From Zarea fungicola (lineage: Eukaryota; Ascomycota; Sordariomycetes; Hypocreales; Cordycipitaceae): DNA of 64,000 nt. The DNA lies in contig FWCC01000105.1 in assembly GCA_900169235.1 (NCBI GenBank), positions 46,889 to 110,888 of the forward strand, given 5' to 3'. The position numbers were made by a program, and so were the translations under genes. The notes beneath the pieces were generated by a model, which worked only from the letters and a program-made list of their open reading frames with translations, made no database searches and was not told where the DNA came from. Of this stretch, positions 57,758 through 64,000 are shown in pieces (position 1 is the first letter of the stretch; each line of letters opens with the position of its first letter).

Positions 57758-58984
57758 TTGTCTTGCGTTTGAGTGAGGTGTGTAGGTAGGCAACAGCAAG
57801 TACGAGATCGGCCGCCAACTAACAGCCCAGCGCCTTCGCCTCGCCTCGCCTGACCTGCCGACGGCCGAGAGGGTGCGGATGCCATTTCGTTCGTTCAAGT
57901 CGTTCAGAGTTATCGCCCGCACGCCCCCTCCACCACATCAAGGGTCCCTGGAGCATATTCGACGTGTGAGCAGGGAAGTGACCCATATGTCGCCTCCGCT
58001 GAACCTCCGCAGGCCTAGTCCTTCGTTCACTCTTTTGGGCAGCGGCCGCGGACAGGCTAGGTTCAACCTTGCTGCAGTGGGATCCAAAACGCAGAATGCT
58101 AACTCCGGTTTTCTGAAGCCCATGCCAGAGATGAGGCGTCGTACGAATGCGATTGGTATTCCCTGGCCACTTGATGCCAACTTTAGACTGTCCATTGCTG
58201 GCGAGCCGTCAGCATGCAGTTACACCTTCAAATGAGTTGGGTCACGGAAATGCCCAGCAGCGTTGAGTAAGCATATCTGTGCTCCGTAACTACTCGGTAA
58301 CTGCAATCGTAGCATCAATCGTTGCCCTACCCCACCACCTCGTACATCGAAAGGGAAGTGACCAGCGAAGGGCCCCGGGCGCAGCGGCGGACGGGCGTAA
58401 CGGTAGGTAGGTGGCAAGGTGGGCACCGCTGGTCTCTCGATTCTGCGACAGTGATGGAAGGCTGCCATGTGTATGGAGTAGCAGTACCAGGGTCTCCACT
58501 GAAGCCAAAAATAACACTAATTGTGGTTTGGCTGGCTCACCTGTGCCAGACTCGTTCACAGAGCCAATAATCGACAGCTTTGGCTCCTTTACAGCATTGC
58601 AGGTATTTCAAAAGCTGACAGCAACGCCAGAAAGCAAAGGCGCATTTGGCCCCCAGTCAGAAACAAGCCTCCCTCAGGGGGTGGAGGAGTGGCTGGCCAC
58701 CCATCACTGCCACATGGGCATGATGGCAGGCGTTTTGGTGAACTGTGCTTCTTATTGAGCTGGCTACTGGTGGATGGATGCCTACAAATGCAACCGCATA
58801 ACTCGTGTGAATGATTACCCTTCCCTAAGGAAACAATTAAGAAGAGATTGGAGCTCTCTTGGTAATTCCAGTGTCCGCTGAGGCATACACCGTAGCATAA
58901 CGTCGATTAGCAGTTGGTTGTGAGATTGTACGAAGTTTCAAAAGTCGGTCATGTCCCGAACTGAAATAGTGCCTATTGTGCGTC

Positions 58985-59022
58985 AAAAAAAAAAAAAATT
59001 CTCAAGAAAAAAAAAAAAAAAA
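58985..59022. repeat. Paired poly-A tracts
   Basis: A14 at 58985-58998 and A16 at 59007-59022 separated by a short unique spacer. Confidence 0.9.
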
Positions 59023-61957
59023 GGTCTCTGGGGCAGTCGGTCGGAGCTCCGCCAACAATAAGATTATTGATAGGGCCATTCAATGCTGGCATGCGCTGTC
59101 GGGGTGCCTTCCCGCCTTTCCGCGAACCCGGCCCCAGTGCTTTTATTAAGGTAGGTTGCAGCTAAAACATCCAACACCTACCTAGTTAACTAACGTACTT
59201 GGCTGGCTAGCGACATGAGTGCTGCTGTGTTTCTAGCATGTACCAGAAGATACCTAGCTAGCGCTATTTTCGGGTTGAGAATACCAGCAGTTGTTAGGAC
59301 TTGCGCAACGGACCGGGTGGTAGCCAAACGTCCGGTGGCAAGTAAACGCGGCCAGGTAAGGTTCATGCAAGCCACAGCGTTGAAAACAGCCCTTTGCGCA
59401 ATTTTGGATGAGTTTCTGCAGTAGCGCGGCGAGAAGTCGGGGACAGTTGAGAGACTGGCCAGTGCAAGAATCACTTCAAGCGTCGTTTCTACAGGGCTGA
59501 GAACCACATGGGTGTAAGTTTGTGCGGGTCAGACATGAGGCTGTGCCACACAGATGCTAGAAGTATGTAACTCGTTCGAGATCGCTGCGATTGGATTAGA
59601 GCTGATTTGGGGTCCAGGGCACATTGGCGATGCTTACAATCATGGTCGCTGAGGTGGAAAGACATACGCGCTGGATGGCGGCCATTATTCGGGATTGCAT
59701 TGCTTACAGCGGGAGCTGTAATAACGGGTGGTGCTGATGTCCTGTCTTATGTGAGGGTCATTTTCCCGATTTACCGTTTTTTTATTTTATTTTTTTATTT
59801 AATAAATAAATCTGGTGGCAACAACGGCTGGCGTAAAACTGGTATCTCCCCCGCCCTTAGGTGTTAAAGACGAGGCTTCTGATCGTGTTCTTGACAATGT
59901 GCAGTGATGAGAGGATGACGGACACGGCGCCATTGCGATATACAGCTCTTCCTAATTGGGGTTTCGGTATTTGAGGGTGTATGCTGACACGTGAGGCCCT
60001 CATCTACGGGGATGAGGATCGTGGAAGCTGGCGGGTACAGAATCCTTCCCTTCCCTGTTCTGTTTGTCAAGCCCGAGTCATGGAGATGACTCCCCTTGCA
60101 GAGCATCGGAATGGGAAGCGGAGTCATCTCAGCCATCCGAGACCAGGCATCTCCAATTTCTCATGTCCAATTGCAGTCCCATTTCCTTTTCTTGGGTCCC
60201 ATCTTTGCTGCAACTTTGGCCAGCTTCCGGCTGGTTTTGCAATCTAGTACAAAATTCGTTCACTGTGCATATTAATGTAATGCCGGGCAACCTCATTAGA
60301 GACTCCGATGGACCGTTTAGAAAACCATGCGGTTGGCGGATACATTCCACTTCGCAATACAACCCCAAAGAGGTAAACTGTAATGAACGATTGATGGGCA
60401 CAAGCAGGTCGACGGAGCTTTGATGGAGCTCTGATGGAGCAGCATTGTGGGCGGAAAATGGGGTGGTTTAGCTCTGCAGCAAGAGGGGTGGTTGAGTACC
60501 TAGGTAGATGAAGCGCGAGGCGCAAGAGTCATTCATGGGTGGCTCCGTGTGCCCGTGCTGGGGACGAGGGCACGCCCGTCTTTGCTGGATGGGGCGGCAC
60601 GGCGGCGGGCGACGGTAGGACCGCTAAAGAGGCAAGGATCAATCGTGACAGAGAGTACCTGCGGCTCGGGGCTTTCACCAGCAAATCAGCATGTATCTTT
60701 GGAGATGAAGGGGGCGCCACAGTAGTAAACGAGAAAGCCCCACGATGTCCGCTAAATCTCCTAGCCAATTAAAAACAAATCCTAACGACGAAGACTGGGG
60801 CAGCCAACGGTGGAGGTGGAGGCACATCAGTCCCACCAGAAACTGATGCAGGACAAAAAACGTCTGCTCTGCAGAGCTTCTTGCTCTGTGACTGGCTGTC
60901 AGTCGCGCCTGCTGCCAGACCAGATCAGTCTTCGTTTTCAGCAAACAACACATTTGGTTTAGTCTACTCAAGCCCATGCTTGTCTCCATACTGGTACATA
61001 TGCCACCTTACCAACGTACCATTGGCAATCACGCCAATGCAACGTCTGAGTGGGTTTGACAACAGCACAATACAGTGGAGTTGCCGTCGTCTAATCGTCA
61101 TGCTCAGAGGCCTGTAGGTAGGTCACTAAAACCAGAACGGTCTCTCGCAACTCCAAGTAGCTCGTAGTAGCCTTGCAACCTTGGTAGTTGATATCCCTGG
61201 CGGAGGAGAAACAAACTCGCAGGATGAAGCGCGCAATCCCTCCTCTGCATGAGGTTCGTCCTAACTAGCAACCGCTTCACAGGATTGCGTGGGTGGCAGA
61301 CGCGTCGAGCACGCCCACACCACACGGACCCCAGACGTGGAAATGCAAATCGCAACCTCGCCTACGATGGGTGAAGTGACGTCTATCCCCTGCACAACTA
61401 CCGATCTACCAGCCACGACAGTACTCGGAAACATTTTCGGTCACTTTTTATTCACCTGTCACCTCGATCTCCAGCACCAAAATCGCCTCCCTCTCGTCGG
61501 TCGAAATGGTGGACGTGGCTGTCGGGTCCGCTGCGTGGGCGGTGACGTCGCATCCTACGTCCCCTTCTTCGGGATGTCTTCCGCGCCCCCTCCCAGGTCT
61601 GTGCTGACGGTTCTTTTCCTTCTTTCTTGCTCTCATGCTTTTTATTTTGGCTGGTTTGGTTCCACATGGCCCACGCCCAGTGGGGGTTTTTCTCTCTCTC
61701 TCGGCGAGCGAAACTCGGATGTCGTGATCGCCAGAGCCAGACCGGATGTCGTTGTAGTCTAGTCCATAAACAGTAGGCCACCCAACCTTTTGCTGTACTG
61801 ATAGTAGCCGCTGCTCTCCAATGGAACTGAGTAAAGACATACCCTGCCATTTCCAATCCCGATACAGAGTATGGAAAAATGGCTTACTAGAGGTTGATTA
61901 CGCTGTACATGTGGTAACTATCCTGTAATCAAACACCCTCTGATATCGGAATTCAAG

Positions 61958-62410
61958 TCATGTGTAGACGGTAGCCGGCCTCAAAGCACACCGGGTATTA
62001 CTACATGGCTCTAGGAGGTTTGCGCGTGAAATTATAGGAGTTAATCCAAACGATAGACCTGGAATTAGGGGTGGCCTTGTGCCGTATGGGTTGACATGGT
62101 TGGGTCCAGAGACTATCTGGGGTTGGCGCCAATACGTTTTGTTAAACGTCGACCCAATACAAATCGACATCTCTGCATCGTATTCCAGAAATAGATGTGC
62201 TGCGTCTTTGTACGAGGGCAGGACCGGGGCGTCTACACCAAAGTGGAAATCTTCCCAGCGGCTTTCACTACCGACGGCATTGAGAGCCTTATAATAAACA
62301 CATTTTGGGGTTCGAATCTGGAACCCGCTCAGCGCAGCCTTATACCGTAAACGCAGACGCGAATAAACAAACTTCTTGGCCGTGGGCCTGCAGTGCTCGT
62401 CGGCCGACAC
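61958..62410 (-). other. Orphan open frame, 150 codons
   Basis: Uninterrupted frame with ordinary amino-acid composition (for example SRWEDFHFGVDAPVLPSYKD) and no recognised domain. It lacks paralogues in the window. It may be a decayed or lineage-specific gene, or chance. Confidence 0.2.
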
Positions 62411-63643
62411 TCAATCCAACGAAAACGGCCCCTGGCAGTATCAAGAGGACGTGACAAATCCTTGATGATCAAGACTGCCTGTTACACTGATATGTAGTCA
62501 AGCGTACACAAAATACCAGATGCGCATCATCGCACTCGTTATTACCAAGAAGAACAAATAACCACATCATTGTGACTAGTGTCTCCATCTGTCAGCCTGC
62601 AATAATACTCGACACGGCAACTGTGAGACGAAGAACGGCAGAGAGATGATAAATCTATGCCATCACGGATTGGTTCTAGACTCGAACTAATTGCCTGAAT
62701 GGGATATGGATCTCTTGAAATCTAGACCAGCGCGAGGCTAGGCTGTATCTGGCCCCCATTTTCCTAGTTGCAATAATTAATCTTGTTGGTCGCCTTGATA
62801 CTCCTCTCAGTTGCCTCTGCCTGAAATATAGTACGTATGTTTGCTGGCGGAAAAAAAAAAGAACTCAGTGAACAATGTCACGGAAGGTAAGCAATGCAGC
62901 AGAGGTATCACCCGGATGATGTGTGTGGTACGAATAACCTTGTACTGTGGCAGCATTTTGCCAGAGTTTGATAGACGAAGCCAAGGGCCAATCAGAGACT
63001 GTAATCTTGAGGAAACTACGGAGTCGAACTGGGAGATTCTCGTGGCAACTAAAAACGAAGCCTTGCATCTACTAACTAGAGCGACCCACCCACGGTGCAG
63101 CCAAAGAGGGTACAGGGAAACAAGGATTGTTCGACTGCTTTTTAATTATTTCCTTTGGGGCTCATCCACTTTAAACGAAATTAGCGTCAGTTTTGTTATC
63201 TGCACACCACGCTCAGTTTGCTGTCAAAGAGGAAAGAAATGGTTCACCCGCCATCTAGCGCGATGCTACACACCCGTTTGAGGGCGAAGCAAGCAGGATG
63301 CATGATAGTAAACGAGAGGTTACACTCTGTTCTAGCTTCATGAGTCACAAAGTTTAAGCCAGATTCAAGAATGAGAATCAATTTGATCGTATTCGACACT
63401 GTTTCATAATGGCCCTTCCTAAATGGTCACTGTAGGTGCAACAAGACATGAGTTGTAGCAGCATCGGGTGACTAACGCAGTACATTTTTAGAATTCAGAC
63501 GACTGGTAAGGTACCAGCCCATGCGCGGCCGTGGCCAGGCGGCCCGCGCGGTCCCCGGATTCGTATTGCGTCACCACATCATGCACATTGAAACACGACT
63601 GGCAAGGCAGACACGACATAATATTGACGAGAACAGCCAGAAA

Positions 63644-63701
63644 AACTATAAACTATACACTATAAACTATATAAACTATATAAACGATATAAATAAATAA
63701 A
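63644..63701. repeat. AT-rich short tandem repeat
   Basis: Degenerate units of about 7-12 bases built on ACTATATAAA, for example AACTATATAAACTATATAAA, followed by ATAAATAAA. Confidence 0.85.
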
Positions 63702-63985
63702 AAACGCTAAAATAAAACCAAAACCAAAACCCAAGAAACGCTTTGCTCCAGATGATGTTATTATTTTGAGTGCATGCTTCTACCAGGTTTGAAAGGTAAA
63801 GCCGCGGTCATTTTAGCAGTGCAACAGTACCACTCCAGCGTGGTGGTGGCATGACAACTCCAAGCTTTATCACCGGGGCAAGAGCTAGTCTACAAAACAT
63901 GGGAGATGAGAAAAAAATAAAACAAGCATCTGACTATTCGTTCTCTCATTGGCTTAAATTCTCGGTAAAGCTGAGAAAGAGAGAA

Positions 63986-64000
63986 GGGGGGGGGGGGGGG
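63986..64000. repeat. Poly-G tract at window edge
   Basis: 15 G bases up to the end of the window; may continue or mark a contig end. Confidence 0.9.

Larger units (their letters stand above)
57233..64000. other. Gene desert, about 6.8 kb
   Basis: No coding region that I can support. The first 700 bases are probably the promoter and leader of the C2H2 gene. Contents seen: an 18-base G run (57740-57757), A runs (58985-58998 and 59007-59022), TACCTAGGTA (60497-60506), an AT-rich tandem repeat (63644-63701) and a terminal G run (63986-64000). Frames of 80-157 codons occur on both strands and mostly overlap; the most protein-like is 150 codons at 61958-62410 on the minus strand. Confidence 0.6.

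Noticed and set aside
61289..61856. Opposed frames of 130-157 codons
   Set aside because: Overlapping frames on both strands with low-complexity, charged translations; no homologue recognised.
62290..62320. GGTTCGAATCT, resembling a tRNA B box
   Set aside because: No matching A box, acceptor stem or anticodon arm could be placed around it.
63515..63575. GTGGCCAGGCGG...CCCCGGATTCG, superficially tRNA-like
   Set aside because: The arms do not fold into a cloverleaf and spacing is wrong.
1..64000. CRISPR arrays, insertion sequences, biosynthetic gene cluster, viral genes
   Set aside because: No regularly spaced repeats, no transposase, integrase or reverse-transcriptase frames, and no PKS, NRPS or terpene synthase genes were seen.

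Overview
The window looks like nuclear DNA of a filamentous ascomycete (Pezizomycotina), most likely a Sordariomycete and probably Hypocreales. The reasons are short spliceosomal introns (about 46-290 bases, mostly GTANGT donors with a CTAAC-like branch site before the acceptor), CT-rich 5' leaders, long intergenic stretches, and a gene set typical of moulds: the conidiation regulator WetA, a COP9 signalosome subunit, a Mit1-type chromatin remodeller, an FLC/TRP-type protein, a Sur7/PalI protein and GPI-anchored surface proteins. The lineage below Pezizomycotina is inference; no rRNA or tRNA gene was recognised. I read exon structures from the sequence by matching splice signals to reading frame.

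Layout. 1.2-2.7 kb (minus): GPI-anchored, cysteine-module surface protein. 3.3-5.1 kb (minus): mitochondrial rRNA 2'-O-methyltransferase MRM1. It shares a 398-base divergent promoter with a large Mit1-type SNF2 remodeller (5.5-10.8 kb, plus) whose C-terminal frame appears broken at an 8-C run. 11.6-12.8 kb: CCCH zinc-finger protein with a 30-base micro-exon. 13.5-15.1 kb: COP9 signalosome subunit 3. 15.6-27 kb is rich in surface and membrane proteins: a secreted PLC-like phosphodiesterase, a ferric-reductase-like flavocytochrome head-to-head with a DM13 GPI protein, a Sur7/PalI tetraspan protein, and a second, GPI-type PLC-like phosphodiesterase. 27.7-28.3 kb (minus): small P-loop kinase. 29.7-32.4 kb: DUF3433 membrane protein. 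35.8-38.1 kb: FLC/TRP-like membrane protein. 39.5-41.3 kb (minus): wetA with a long upstream region. 45.5-46.6 kb (minus): unrecognised basic protein. 50.3-52.0 kb: AIM24-family protein with an apparent GC-AG intron. 52.7-54.5 kb: disordered protein with three PAM2-like motifs. 55.5-57.2 kb (minus): C2H2 zinc-finger protein. 57.2-64.0 kb: no gene that I can support.

The genes are mostly independent, each with its own promoter, as usual in fungi. I see no biosynthetic cluster, CRISPR array, intact transposon or virus. The most interesting leads are the ferric-reductase/DM13 pair, the triple-PAM2 protein, the frame break in the Mit1-type gene, the GC-AG intron, and short near-palindromic words (GTACGGAGTAC, TACCTAGGTA) that recur only in gene-poor DNA.
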